Shown: in pieces, positions 33,488 through 42,278 of the stretch
Position numbering within the stretch: position 1 is the first letter of the stretch
Layout: every line of letters starts with the position of its first letter
NCBI RefSeq assembly: GCF_009497655.1
Contig: NZ_CP023317.1
Location: forward strand, 2,199,501-2,263,500
DNA: 64,000 nt
Direction of reading: 5' to 3'
DNA from: Priestia megaterium
GTDB taxonomy: Bacteria; Bacillota; Bacilli; Bacillales; Bacillaceae_H
Program-made: the position numbers and the translations under genes
The notes under the pieces: model-generated
Databases searched by the model: none
Told to the model about the DNA's origin: nothing
The model's input: only the letters and a program-made list of their open reading frames with translations

Positions 33488-36022
33488 ATGGAAAAACGCT
33501 CTATCTCTTCATATTTAAAAGCATGGGTGCGCGCACTTTCAATTGAGATTAATTATATGAAGAAACACGGCGGAGAAAAGCATACGGTAGGAAAAGGAGA
33601 GTACTTAGGGCAGCAGGGAGATGCGTATCTTTACCGCTTTGAACGCACAGCCGATTTATACCTTTTTGATGGAGCTCAGGTACGCCTTGTCCACCAGCAT
33701 AAAGAAAGTAAAGGAGAAGTTATCGGAACGGAAGGATTTGATTTGTACCTTAAAATAGATGCGTTTATTGGACAAGAAGTAGACGAACTCGATATATATA
33801 ACGAACCATGGGAATTATTGCAGGCGCTCATTGATAGACTGACGGAAGCAAAAGACTACAAGCAAAAAATAGTAAGAATCAAACGTCTTATGAGAGGCGA
33901 TAGTCCTGTTCGTCATAAAGAGTATACGTCTAAGAACGCTCTTCATGAAGTGTTGCTGCGAGCGCGTTATAACCGTACTACTTATATTTGGGGGCCTCCT
34001 GGAACAGGGAAAACATATACGCTGTCCAAAATCGCGGCAAGCTATTACCGGAAATCAAAGCGGATCCTTTTATTATCTCACAGTAATGCAGCGGTGGACG
34101 GTTTGCTGCAAGAAACTGCACGTCAGTTAAAAAAGAAAGAAGCTTGGAAAAAAGGAAAACTCATTCGATACGGAGCAACAAAAAGCAGCGGCTTAGAAAA
34201 TATAAAAGTAGAAGAAGTCATTGGAGAAGATGATCCGGATTTAGCTCAGGAGATGCGTGATTTGCAAGAAGAACGAGTTTACTTAAGCAGGTATCCCAAT
34301 AGAGCTCACCAGCTTCAGCAAGTTAATAAAAAGCTAAACGCCCTTCGTAACAAGTGGATTGAAGCGGAGAAAAATGTTTTTGATCAAGCGTATATTGTAG
34401 GCACTACTTTATCAAAAGCGGCTATTGACCGATTACTTTATCAAAGTGAATTTGATATGGTTGTGGTAGACGAAATAAGCATGGCATATGCACCGCAAAT
34501 TGCTTTTGCAGCTACGTTAGGGAAAAAAATTGTCGTATGCGGCGATTTTAAACAGCTTCCCCCGGTATCTCAATCTTCTCATGCTGAAGTGAAGAAGTGG
34601 CTGCAGCGAGATTTATTTGAGCAGACGGGTCTTGTAGAGCAAGTAGAAAGCGGTGAGATCCATCCGCATCTTTTTATGTTGAAAAAGCAAAGAAGAATGC
34701 ATAAAGATATCTCAGCTTTTACAAATCGCTATATTTACAGCAATCGAGTGGGGGATCATCCATCTGTCACAACAAGTCGAGAAGTAGTAGCAAGCAGCCG
34801 GCCGTTTGCTCATGAAGCAGCGCTTATGCTTAACATTGGTCAGTTGCATTCTTCCGCTATGCGAGATGTCGCTTCCGGTTCACGCTATAATGTGATAACA
34901 GCTGTTTTGGCGGTAAGTTTGATACTGCGGGCACGCAAAGCTTCTTCGGCTACTATTGGCTATGTGACTCCTTATAAGTCTCAAGCTAAATTGATTAATG
35001 CATTTCTTCAAGATATTGAACCAGCCAGCGATATAATCGCAGCAACCGTACACAAATTTCAAGGCGCGGAACGAGATATCATGATTTTTGATACGGTCGA
35101 TACAAAGCCGCAGTCAAAACCAGGTTTACTTTTAACAAATGAAAATAGCGACCGATTGGTAAATGTAGCGGTGACGCGTTCAAAAGGAAAATTTATGATG
35201 CTTTCAGACGAGTCGTTTGTCCAGCAACGTGTACCAAAGGAGCGAGCGTTCTGGAAGTTGGTCAACCACTTTAACGAAAATCAAAAAGTATACCAACCTC
35301 AGCAATTTTTAAAAGAAGTCATTCAGCATCGGAAATTGATTTGGTACCATCCATCGAACAGCAGTCAGTTAAAAAAAGATTTATATCAAGCTCGGCAGCA
35401 GATTTTATTGTGTATTCCTTATGCTTCGCTTGTTCCTCAAGAAATACGGGAGATGTTACATTCATTTAAAGGTGAAGTGACCGTTCTTACTCGTGAACCA
35501 AAAGAAGTTCGAATTGACGGTGCTCATGTCATTTCATCTGCTGTTCCGATGTCACTGCTTATCATCGATGAATCCACTATATGGATCAATATGCCTTACG
35601 GCGGAAAAAATGAAGCGTTTATGGCAGCTAGAATTGAGTCAAAGCTAGGCGCTAAACAGCTTATTCGGTCAATTGATTTTACAGAAGATAAAACAAGAAA
35701 TCAAGAAACAAAAATGTATATAGAAACAAATAAACCACAATATTCTTTGAGTAATTACCTTCGTAGCTGGGATCGCTGTGAATCCTGTCAGCATATGCGA
35801 GAAGTAGAGATAACAAAAAAAGGAAAAGTAAGGTTTATTTGCTATTATTGCGGGAAAACAAGTGGGGCAACACGTTTATTAGTGGAAAAATATTTAAACT
35901 ACGTACATGCTGTATGTAGAGCATGCAAGCAGCCGATGAACGTAGAGTATGATGAAAATAAAGGCGTCTACGCATGTTGTCCATCGTGCAAAAAAGAAGT
36001 TTTGCCTAGAGATCTATTGTAA
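33488..36022 (+). CDS. Superfamily 1 (Upf1/DNA2-like) helicase with PLD-like and zinc-ribbon C-terminus
   Basis: 844 residues. An N-terminal ~150-residue region is followed by Walker A GPPGTGKTYT (~168), Walker B VVDEISMA, motif III GDFKQLPPVS and motif VI VNVAVTRSKG, as in Upf1/DNA2-type helicases. After ~620 there is a segment (YHPSNSSQLKKDLYQARQQI and on) that resembles the PLD-like accessory domains attached to such helicases, without an obvious HKD motif. The last ~90 residues hold two zinc ribbons (CESCQHM...CYYCGK; CRACKQ...CPSCKK). Role unknown. Confidence 0.82.
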   Translation: MEKRSISSYLKAWVRALSIEINYMKKHGGEKHTVGKGEYLGQQGDAYLYRFERTADLYLFDGAQVRLVHQHKESKGEVIGTEGFDLYLKIDAFIGQEVDELDIYNEPWELLQALIDRLTEAKDYKQKIVRIKRLMRGDSPVRHKEYTSKNALHEVLLRARYNRTTYIWGPPGTGKTYTLSKIAASYYRKSKRILLLSHSNAAVDGLLQETARQLKKKEAWKKGKLIRYGATKSSGLENIKVEEVIGEDDPDLAQEMRDLQEERVYLSRYPNRAHQLQQVNKKLNALRNKWIEAEKNVFDQAYIVGTTLSKAAIDRLLYQSEFDMVVVDEISMAYAPQIAFAATLGKKIVVCGDFKQLPPVSQSSHAEVKKWLQRDLFEQTGLVEQVESGEIHPHLFMLKKQRRMHKDISAFTNRYIYSNRVGDHPSVTTSREVVASSRPFAHEAALMLNIGQLHSSAMRDVASGSRYNVITAVLAVSLILRARKASSATIGYVTPYKSQAKLINAFLQDIEPASDIIAATVHKFQGAERDIMIFDTVDTKPQSKPGLLLTNENSDRLVNVAVTRSKGKFMMLSDESFVQQRVPKERAFWKLVNHFNENQKVYQPQQFLKEVIQHRKLIWYHPSNSSQLKKDLYQARQQILLCIPYASLVPQEIREMLHSFKGEVTVLTREPKEVRIDGAHVISSAVPMSLLIIDESTIWINMPYGGKNEAFMAARIESKLGAKQLIRSIDFTEDKTRNQETKMYIETNKPQYSLSNYLRSWDRCESCQHMREVEITKKGKVRFICYYCGKTSGATRLLVEKYLNYVHAVCRACKQPMNVEYDENKGVYACCPSCKKEVLPRDLL

Positions 36023-36084
36023 CTTTAGGAAAAGGGCGTGATCTTATCGTTTACTCTCGTAGTGTAGCGGCTTTAGCTGATTGT

Positions 36085-36723
36085 TTGCTAGAAGGAGACG
36101 TTCAAAAAAGCTGGCTGCTCATTGCTATATATATAGAAGAAGGCCATTCTTCAACTGACGTATATACGTTTTTGACAGAAGCGATGTATGAGATAGGGAA
36201 AAGGTGGCAAGAAAATAAAATTTCAGTCGCGGACGAGCATTTGGCTACTGCAACCTGTGACTATGTGTTAACTCGCTTTCAGCTATCACAGCATCAATTG
36301 CTTCAGCGTAATCGAGCACTTCTTTTTTGTATTGAAGGAGAAGAGCATTACTTAGGCATTAAAATGATTGCAGGACTTATGAGCGAACACGGATGGGAAG
36401 TTAAAAACTTAGGAGCAAACTTGCCGCTGCCGTTCGCTCTAAAAAGCATTGAAAGATGGGATCCTGATGTAGTATGTTTGTCCGTCTCACAAGTGCATTT
36501 GCTGCCTGATTTACAAAAATACATTGCTGAGATTGAAAGCATGTCGCAAAGTCCTCTTGTATTAGTGGGCAGCAGGCTTCTCAGCACGCATGATTTATCG
36601 GCTTCAGGATCTTCAAAAACTATATTCATTAATCATATTCAAGCTTTTAAAGACTGGCTTCTAATCAACAATAAAGAAAGTTCGACGCAAGATAAAATGT
36701 TAGTAATGGGGGAAGAAATATGA
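36085..36723 (+). CDS. Stand-alone B12-binding protein with CarH-type photoreceptor motifs
   Basis: 212 residues from a TTG at 36085. The N-terminal helical cap contains W41-x9-E51-H52 with Val48: exactly the residues that line the upper face of adenosylcobalamin in CarH (W131, V138, E141, H142). The Rossmann domain follows with E86-x-H88-x-x-G91, the lower-ligand motif. The later SxL/GG motifs are loosened (LSVS, VGSR). Unlike CarH/LitR there is no MerR DNA-binding domain. The codons 36046-36084 also read as the expected start of the cap helix (VYSRSVAALADCLL), so the true start is probably upstream at a non-standard codon. It overlaps the next gene by four bases. Confidence 0.8.
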   Translation: MLEGDVQKSWLLIAIYIEEGHSSTDVYTFLTEAMYEIGKRWQENKISVADEHLATATCDYVLTRFQLSQHQLLQRNRALLFCIEGEEHYLGIKMIAGLMSEHGWEVKNLGANLPLPFALKSIERWDPDVVCLSVSQVHLLPDLQKYIAEIESMSQSPLVLVGSRLLSTHDLSASGSSKTIFINHIQAFKDWLLINNKESSTQDKMLVMGEEI

Positions 36724-37340
36724 TCAGTTTGCCGATTCAACACATTCCGGTTCCAATGTTTTTACTCAATAAAGACAACGAAATAATTGAATTTACACCA
36801 AGCGTCACGAAAAATTTCCCGCCTGTTCAGAACTTTTTAGATCTAGTTGATGAAGACAGCCAAGAAAAAGTAAAAAGAGCACTCCAGGGAAAGGAAGAAG
36901 TGCAAATCGAAGTAAATATGCGCACGTTTTCCAACCCGGTTGCTCTTTTTGATTTTCATTTTAAGCCTGAAGCGTACCATTCGCTGCATGCTGTTTTCTG
37001 CTATCCTATTCATGAGCATATGATGAGTGTTCAATCAACCCTTCAACAGTTTCGCTCTATACTTATGCAAGACTCACCACAAGTGAACCAAGGTTTTTCG
37101 GTCAGAGAAACAGATGTAGAAACGGCGAAAAAAATGCAGCTAGTTGATCTTCAGCGTCATTTTCGAGAAATGAAAACAAATGTGCTAACCATTCAAGACC
37201 TCCTAAGTATTATCCGCTCCGACGTAATTGAAGCAGGAAAAGGAGAGTATATTGAATTGGTCTCTACACATTTGTTTGACATTCAAGATTTAATTAATCA
37301 GGAGCTTGACTGCTTAAGACAGAAGAACAAAGTACATTAA
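36720..37340 (+). CDS. PAS-like protein with a kinase-like helical hairpin but no ATPase domain
   Basis: 206 residues, ATG overlapping the TGA of the B12-binding gene, so the two are made together. The first ~105 residues look like a PAS domain (IPVPMFLLNKDNEIIEFTPS...). Residues ~135-200 form two helices: LQRHFREMKTNVLTIQDLL and YIELVSTHLFDIQDLINQEL. These resemble the dimerisation/phosphotransfer hairpin of histidine kinases, with a His (RHF) near the usual position. No HATPase domain follows. It could be a phosphotransfer partner or inhibitor of the convergent kinase. Function is inferred only. Confidence 0.6.
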   Translation: MISLPIQHIPVPMFLLNKDNEIIEFTPSVTKNFPPVQNFLDLVDEDSQEKVKRALQGKEEVQIEVNMRTFSNPVALFDFHFKPEAYHSLHAVFCYPIHEHMMSVQSTLQQFRSILMQDSPQVNQGFSVRETDVETAKKMQLVDLQRHFREMKTNVLTIQDLLSIIRSDVIEAGKGEYIELVSTHLFDIQDLINQELDCLRQKNKVH

Positions 37341-40300
37341 GAAAGCGGCAATCGGATTTCTACCGTTGTTCCTTTGCCTTCTTCACTATCATACGAAATG
37401 CTTCCTTTATGATTACTAATGATTTTATGACTCACCATCAATCCTAATCCTGTTCCTTTTTCTTTTGTTGTATAGAAAGGCTCGCCAATTCGTGTTAATC
37501 GATCTTTCGGCATGCCTTTTCCTTCATCTATCACTTGGACGACTACTTGATTTGTATCTGGATCAAATTTAGATACCACTAGAATAGACCCGGGGTCATC
37601 CATCGCTTCAATAGAATTTTTCATCATGTTGATAAATACTTGTTTCATATCTTTTTCAATACAATGAACAACAGGTAATTTTTCTTCAAAATCCGTTGAA
37701 ATAGTAATGTTTTTAAGAATGGCCTGTGTATGCAGCAGTGTACATACGTCTTGAAGAATTAAATTTATCTGCTTATTTTCATATTTTACGACTTCGGGTT
37801 TGGCTAGAATGAGCAGTTCGCTAATAATCAGCTCTAAGCGGTTAAACTCGGACATCATGACATCCATATATTCTTTTTTATACGTTTCTTCTTGCATCAT
37901 AAGCTGTAAAAAGCCCTTTAATGATGTAAGAGGGTTTCGTATTTCATGGGCAATGCCGGCAGCCAGCTGTCCAAGTGCTGACAGCATCTCTGAATTTTTG
38001 AGCATCATTTCCGACTGTTTGCGCTGTGAAATGTCTTCACTTAAACCAATGTAATGGATGATTTCATCTTGATCATTTTTAACAGGCATTAAGGCTAACT
38101 GTTCCCAAACGGTTTCTCCGTCTTCTTGAACGTAGGAAATTTCTCCGTTCCATTTTTCTCCTCTGTATACTTCATTCCAAATTTTAGGGAATCTTTTAAC
38201 GCCCAGCTTTTTTGTATATAAGTCGTAGAGGTGCAGCCCAAATACTTCTTGCGGCGCATGCTTTTGCTCCATGAATTTTTGATTAATGTACTTAATTTTA
38301 CCTTGATGATCGGTAATAAAAATGCCCGTAGGACTGTGAGCTACTGCAAATGATGTAATAGCCAATTCTTCATTTGATCGTTTAATTTCTGTAATATTAA
38401 TAAACGTGATAACTACACCGTTAATTAAATTCTCGTTCGTACGATAAGGCATCATTTTCATGCTATACCATTGGTTATCGTAGCTTTGAATTTCTTTTTG
38501 AAGGGTGTTATTTGTTCTTAAAACGTGCATTGCGTCCTCGATTAGATGGTCATATCTAAAGTTATGCGAAATATGAAAGAAAGGTCTTCCGATATCTTGA
38601 TGAAGAACGTTGATCACTGTTTTCGTTTCCGGCGTAAATAATTTAATATTCAGCTGCTCGTCTAAAAAGATGGTAGCAATAGTTGTACTGATTAATAAAT
38701 TATCAATATCGTTGTTTAAGTCCGTTAATTCTTCAATCTTTCGCTCGTACTGGTTGTTAACACTAATTAACTCTTCATTAACAGACTGCAATTCCTCATT
38801 TGTGGACTGCAGCTCTTCGTTGGAAGCAATCAGTTCTTCGTTCGTGGATTTTAGCTCCTCATTTGCTGTTTCTAGCTCTTCAATCGTCGTTTGCAAATGC
38901 TGCTGAGTGTAATGAAGCTCTTGCTCTAAATCTACTACAAGCTCACTAATAGAGCTTGTTTGATTAAGAAACATGGGCTCTTCCTTATCAATAATGGCAC
39001 TATCTGTCTGTTCATCAAACATAAGTAAGTAAAGAGAGTGATTTGTTGGAAGGGCAGATATCGTAATATTAAAACGGCGCTGCACGTTGTTTATGACAAA
39101 TTCAATGTGCTGACAGCATACGCTCATACCTTGCTCTTTTACGCGTTTAATAGCTGCTCCAATGGCTAAAGAGACGTGAACGGGAACCATTTTGAAAATG
39201 GTATAATTAATCTTCCCCACAGGAACGTTAATAAGCTGAGTCGCTTCTTTTGAACAAAATATCACTTCGTTGTATTCATTTAATACAAGACAAGGGCTCA
39301 TAAAATGATCAATCATTGACTGATACATCTCATCCAATTTAAGCGAAGGAAGAGGCTTATAAAGTTGACTTGGCAGCGGTACGCTAGAAAAATCACCTTC
39401 ATGCAAGCTGGATTTTGAAAGATTAAAAGCTCCTGTAATTTGTCGGCTGGGCTGCCCCGAACGTTTAAATATTTTCCACTTACTGTTGATAGGGCGGAAC
39501 AAATCAGACAAATTTCCCGTTGTTTCACTAGGGCCTAAAAAAAGTACGCCTTCTTCTGTCAAAGAAAAATGAAAAAGAGACAGAATGCGCTGCTGCAGTT
39601 CAGCTTGGAAGTAAATCATCATATTTCGACAGCTGATTAAATCAACGTTTACAAAAGGCGAGTCTTTTCCTATATTATGCGGGGCAAAAACAATCATTTT
39701 ACGGATTGTTTTTTTAACTTGATAACCACCGTGTTTTGTTTGCTCAAAATATTCATTAATCTGAGCTGCTGAGAAGGAATGAACTTCCGCTTCTTCATAA
39801 ATGCCTTGACTCGCTCTTTTGATTGCATGACGATCGATGTCCGTAGCAAAGATTCGGACATCGAAATAACGGTTGATTGTTGATAAATAGTCATGAAGCA
39901 AAATAGCTAATGTATATGCTTCTTGACCAGTAGAACAACCTGCTACCCAGATGCGGATTTCATCTTCTTGGCTATGAATCTTTCTTTCAACTAATTGAGG
40001 GATGACTTGTTCTTCAATAATAGAGAATGCTTCTTTATCTCTAAGAAATTGCGTCACTCCAATCAGCAGGTCTCGCTGCAGTTCGACGATTTCTTCGGCT
40101 TCCTTACATAAATAGTCCCGGTACTCTTCCATCGTTTGAGAGGGCGGATCGAGTAAAGCCATTCTTTTTTCAAGTCGTCGCAGCACCGTGTTTTTTTTGT
40201 ACATAGAGAAGTCGATGCCTGTTTTCTTCTTTATTAGTGAATAAATGTATTGCAGCGTTTCTTCATTATATGTAAATTCAGTTTGGCTGACATGCGTTTG

Positions 40301-40897
40301 CACAAGGTCAGGCATATCAGCAGGAGAAAGAATATAATCAGCAAGGTGTGCATCAATAGCGCTTAGGGGCATATCTCTGTACTTTGCTGTGCTTTCATCT
40401 TGTACAAGTACAGTTCCGCCATACTCTCTTATCGTTTTTGCTCCTCCTGTTCCATCATTTCCTTTTCCCGATAAAATAATGGCTGTGCACCGGTGTTTTT
40501 TTGCAGCGGCCAGAGAATGAAAAAAGGCGTCAATCGGATACTTTACCTGATCATTTTCTTCATAAGGACGAAGGCGAAGAGTATGATCCACAACGGTCAC
40601 ATAATGATGGGGAGGATTTAAATAAATTGTGTCTTCTTGTAAAGTCATCCCGTCTTGTGTCAGTTTGATATTCATTCCTGTTTTTTTTGCTAAAAGTTCT
40701 GGCATAAAACTTTTATATTTAGAGGAAAGGTGCTGTACAATAATAAACGCCATTCCATTTGGTGAAGGCATATTAGCGAAAAACTGCTCAATAGCTTCTA
40801 ACCCTCCGGCAGAAGCGCCAATTCCCACAACGTGTAAATCCTGTTTCTCTATTCCTTCTGAAGACGATGGAACTGTAGAAAACGAGTTGTTCTTCAT
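37337..40897 (-). CDS. CheB-CheR-PAS-histidine kinase fusion
   Basis: 1186 residues. Order: CheB methylesterase (~20-205; GIGASAGG with Ser29, VQHLSS with His56, SGKGNDGTGG); CheR methyltransferase (~215-485; AGCSTGQEAYTLA, FATDIDR, SCRNMMIYF); a PAS-like region; a heptad coiled coil of repeated STNEEL-type units (~675-750); two PAS domains; and a C-terminal kinase with H-box GIAHEIRNPLTSLKGFLQLM, N-box NMMKNSIEAMDD and the G-boxes DEGKGMP and GTGLGL. All catalytic motifs appear intact. No transmembrane segment or receiver domain. The H-box closely resembles KinA-E sporulation kinases. It converges on, and overlaps by four bases, the PAS-like gene. Confidence 0.9.
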   Translation of the reverse strand: MKNNSFSTVPSSSEGIEKQDLHVVGIGASAGGLEAIEQFFANMPSPNGMAFIIVQHLSSKYKSFMPELLAKKTGMNIKLTQDGMTLQEDTIYLNPPHHYVTVVDHTLRLRPYEENDQVKYPIDAFFHSLAAAKKHRCTAIILSGKGNDGTGGAKTIREYGGTVLVQDESTAKYRDMPLSAIDAHLADYILSPADMPDLVQTHVSQTEFTYNEETLQYIYSLIKKKTGIDFSMYKKNTVLRRLEKRMALLDPPSQTMEEYRDYLCKEAEEIVELQRDLLIGVTQFLRDKEAFSIIEEQVIPQLVERKIHSQEDEIRIWVAGCSTGQEAYTLAILLHDYLSTINRYFDVRIFATDIDRHAIKRASQGIYEEAEVHSFSAAQINEYFEQTKHGGYQVKKTIRKMIVFAPHNIGKDSPFVNVDLISCRNMMIYFQAELQQRILSLFHFSLTEEGVLFLGPSETTGNLSDLFRPINSKWKIFKRSGQPSRQITGAFNLSKSSLHEGDFSSVPLPSQLYKPLPSLKLDEMYQSMIDHFMSPCLVLNEYNEVIFCSKEATQLINVPVGKINYTIFKMVPVHVSLAIGAAIKRVKEQGMSVCCQHIEFVINNVQRRFNITISALPTNHSLYLLMFDEQTDSAIIDKEEPMFLNQTSSISELVVDLEQELHYTQQHLQTTIEELETANEELKSTNEELIASNEELQSTNEELQSVNEELISVNNQYERKIEELTDLNNDIDNLLISTTIATIFLDEQLNIKLFTPETKTVINVLHQDIGRPFFHISHNFRYDHLIEDAMHVLRTNNTLQKEIQSYDNQWYSMKMMPYRTNENLINGVVITFINITEIKRSNEELAITSFAVAHSPTGIFITDHQGKIKYINQKFMEQKHAPQEVFGLHLYDLYTKKLGVKRFPKIWNEVYRGEKWNGEISYVQEDGETVWEQLALMPVKNDQDEIIHYIGLSEDISQRKQSEMMLKNSEMLSALGQLAAGIAHEIRNPLTSLKGFLQLMMQEETYKKEYMDVMMSEFNRLELIISELLILAKPEVVKYENKQINLILQDVCTLLHTQAILKNITISTDFEEKLPVVHCIEKDMKQVFINMMKNSIEAMDDPGSILVVSKFDPDTNQVVVQVIDEGKGMPKDRLTRIGEPFYTTKEKGTGLGLMVSHKIISNHKGSISYDSEEGKGTTVEIRLPLS

Positions 40898-41264
40898 AAT
40901 AGAACCTCCAATAATGTTTCGACACTTCCTAGATTGTATGTCGTTTTGTTTATTTTAATGTCGACAGCACAGCGTGGTTTACATCAAAAGTAAATTTTTC
41001 AAAAAAAACCAAGATGCTGGTACATAGGTTCATTTTAGCAAACCTATTATATTGTTCAAATAACGTTTTCAAAATTCCTCTATTTTTCGTAAAAAAATTT
41101 TAAAGTCCAAACTATATAGTATGCCCCGATTTTCCTTATATAAACGTATTTTTATAAAAAAAATCGTTTTTTTTTGCAGAAAAAAATATTTAAAAAAGTT
41201 TTGTTTGCGCTTACATACGCATAAGGTTATACGCTCAAGGAGGAAAAAAACGGTTAAATTCAAC
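40898..41264. other. AT-rich intergenic region
   Basis: Holds the ribosome site of the CheB-CheR kinase gene (GGAGG, minus strand) and a very AT-rich stretch. I looked for a T-box antiterminator (TGGNACCGCG) ahead of the proline operon and found none. Confidence 0.5.
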
Positions 41265-41292
41265 TTGACACTCTTTTTCAGCATGTTACTAT
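41265..41292 (+). promoter_or_regulatory. Candidate promoter of the proline operon
   Basis: TTGACA (41265-41270), 16 bases, TACTAT (41287-41292), ~57 bases before the first start codon. A consensus -35 with a weak -10 fits a SigA promoter needing a condition such as high salt. Confidence 0.55.
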
Positions 41293-41348
41293 AGGAACCG
41301 TTGAAAGAAACGAGAACAAAAATACGAACAAATGACAGGGGAGATTTG

Positions 41349-42191
41349 ATGGATCAAAAACAAAAAGTTGCTTTTTTAGGTGCTGGATCAATGGCAGAAG
41401 CGATGATTTCTGGTATGGTCAATGCAAAGAAATTACCTGCTGAAAATATTATCGTAACAAATCGTAGCAATGATGCGCGACTGCACGAACTTGAAAATAG
41501 ATATGGTATCAAAGCAGTAAAGCGCAGCGAGCTGAAAACAGATGACATTGACGTTTTTATTCTAGCGATGAAGCCAAAAGGCGCTGAAGAGGCATTAAAC
41601 GAATTAAAGCCTCAAATCAACAAAGACCAGCTTGTCCTATCTGTTCTTGCAGGGATTTCATCTTCTTACATGGAAGAGTTATTGCATGATGAACAGCAGG
41701 TCATTCGAGTGATGCCGAATACATCAAGTATGATTCAGCAATCAGCAACGGCTATATCTCCAGGTCAATATGCTGCAATGGATGCTGTGCTAACAGCAAA
41801 AGAGCTGCTTTCTGCAATCGGAAAAGTGTACGTGATTGATGAGCCTCAAATGGACATTTTCACAGGAATTGCCGGAAGTGGACCCGCTTATTTTTATTTC
41901 CTTATGGAGCATATCGAAAAAGCAGCTAAAGAAGAAGGTCTCGATCCTGAGCTAGCACGTGAAATTGGCGCCCAAACCATTTACGGTGCAGCAAGAATGA
42001 TGATGGAAAGAGATGAAACGCCGACGGAGCTTCGTGAAAATGTGACGTCTCCAAACGGTACAACAGCAGCTGGTTTAGACGCCTTAGCTAAACACGGCGG
42101 CGGAGAAGCAATGATGCAAGCAGTCAAAGGAGCATCAAAGCGTTCAAAAGAAATGAGTGCTCAACTACAAAAAGTGGCAAGTACTAATTAA
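41349..42191 (+). CDS. proH: Pyrroline-5-carboxylate reductase
   Basis: 280 residues. Last step of proline synthesis (P5C to proline). N-terminal Rossmann motif VAFLGAGSMAEAMISG, mid-protein VIRVMPNTSSMI, and the family signature TLRENVTSPNGTTAAGL-like stretch ELRENVTSPNGTTAAGLDAL. The ATG at 41349 follows GGGGAGATTTG. First of three consecutive proline genes; in B. subtilis and B. licheniformis the order P5C reductase - glutamate kinase marks the osmostress proHJ system rather than the housekeeping proBA-proI, hence the symbol. Confidence 0.9.
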   Translation: MDQKQKVAFLGAGSMAEAMISGMVNAKKLPAENIIVTNRSNDARLHELENRYGIKAVKRSELKTDDIDVFILAMKPKGAEEALNELKPQINKDQLVLSVLAGISSSYMEELLHDEQQVIRVMPNTSSMIQQSATAISPGQYAAMDAVLTAKELLSAIGKVYVIDEPQMDIFTGIAGSGPAYFYFLMEHIEKAAKEEGLDPELAREIGAQTIYGAARMMMERDETPTELRENVTSPNGTTAAGLDALAKHGGGEAMMQAVKGASKRSKEMSAQLQKVASTN

Positions 42192-42278
42192 TTCGTCACT
42201 TATCTTCTTCGTGAATTCCTCACCACAAAAAAATAATCATAAACAAGAAAACATACAGAACACACTAGGAGTGATTTG

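Noticed and set aside
38740-38900. Direct DNA repeats suggestive of a CRISPR or VNTR
   Set aside because: They are degenerate heptad codons of the kinase coiled coil, in frame and coding; no spacers or cas genes anywhere in the window.
38610-38906. 98-codon frame opposite the CheB-CheR kinase
   Set aside because: It is the antisense shadow of the repeated Asn/Glu-rich coiled coil; its Ser-rich repeats mirror those codons.
40898-41300. T-box or other riboswitch ahead of the proline operon
   Set aside because: I looked for TGGNACCGCG and a terminator/antiterminator pair and saw neither.
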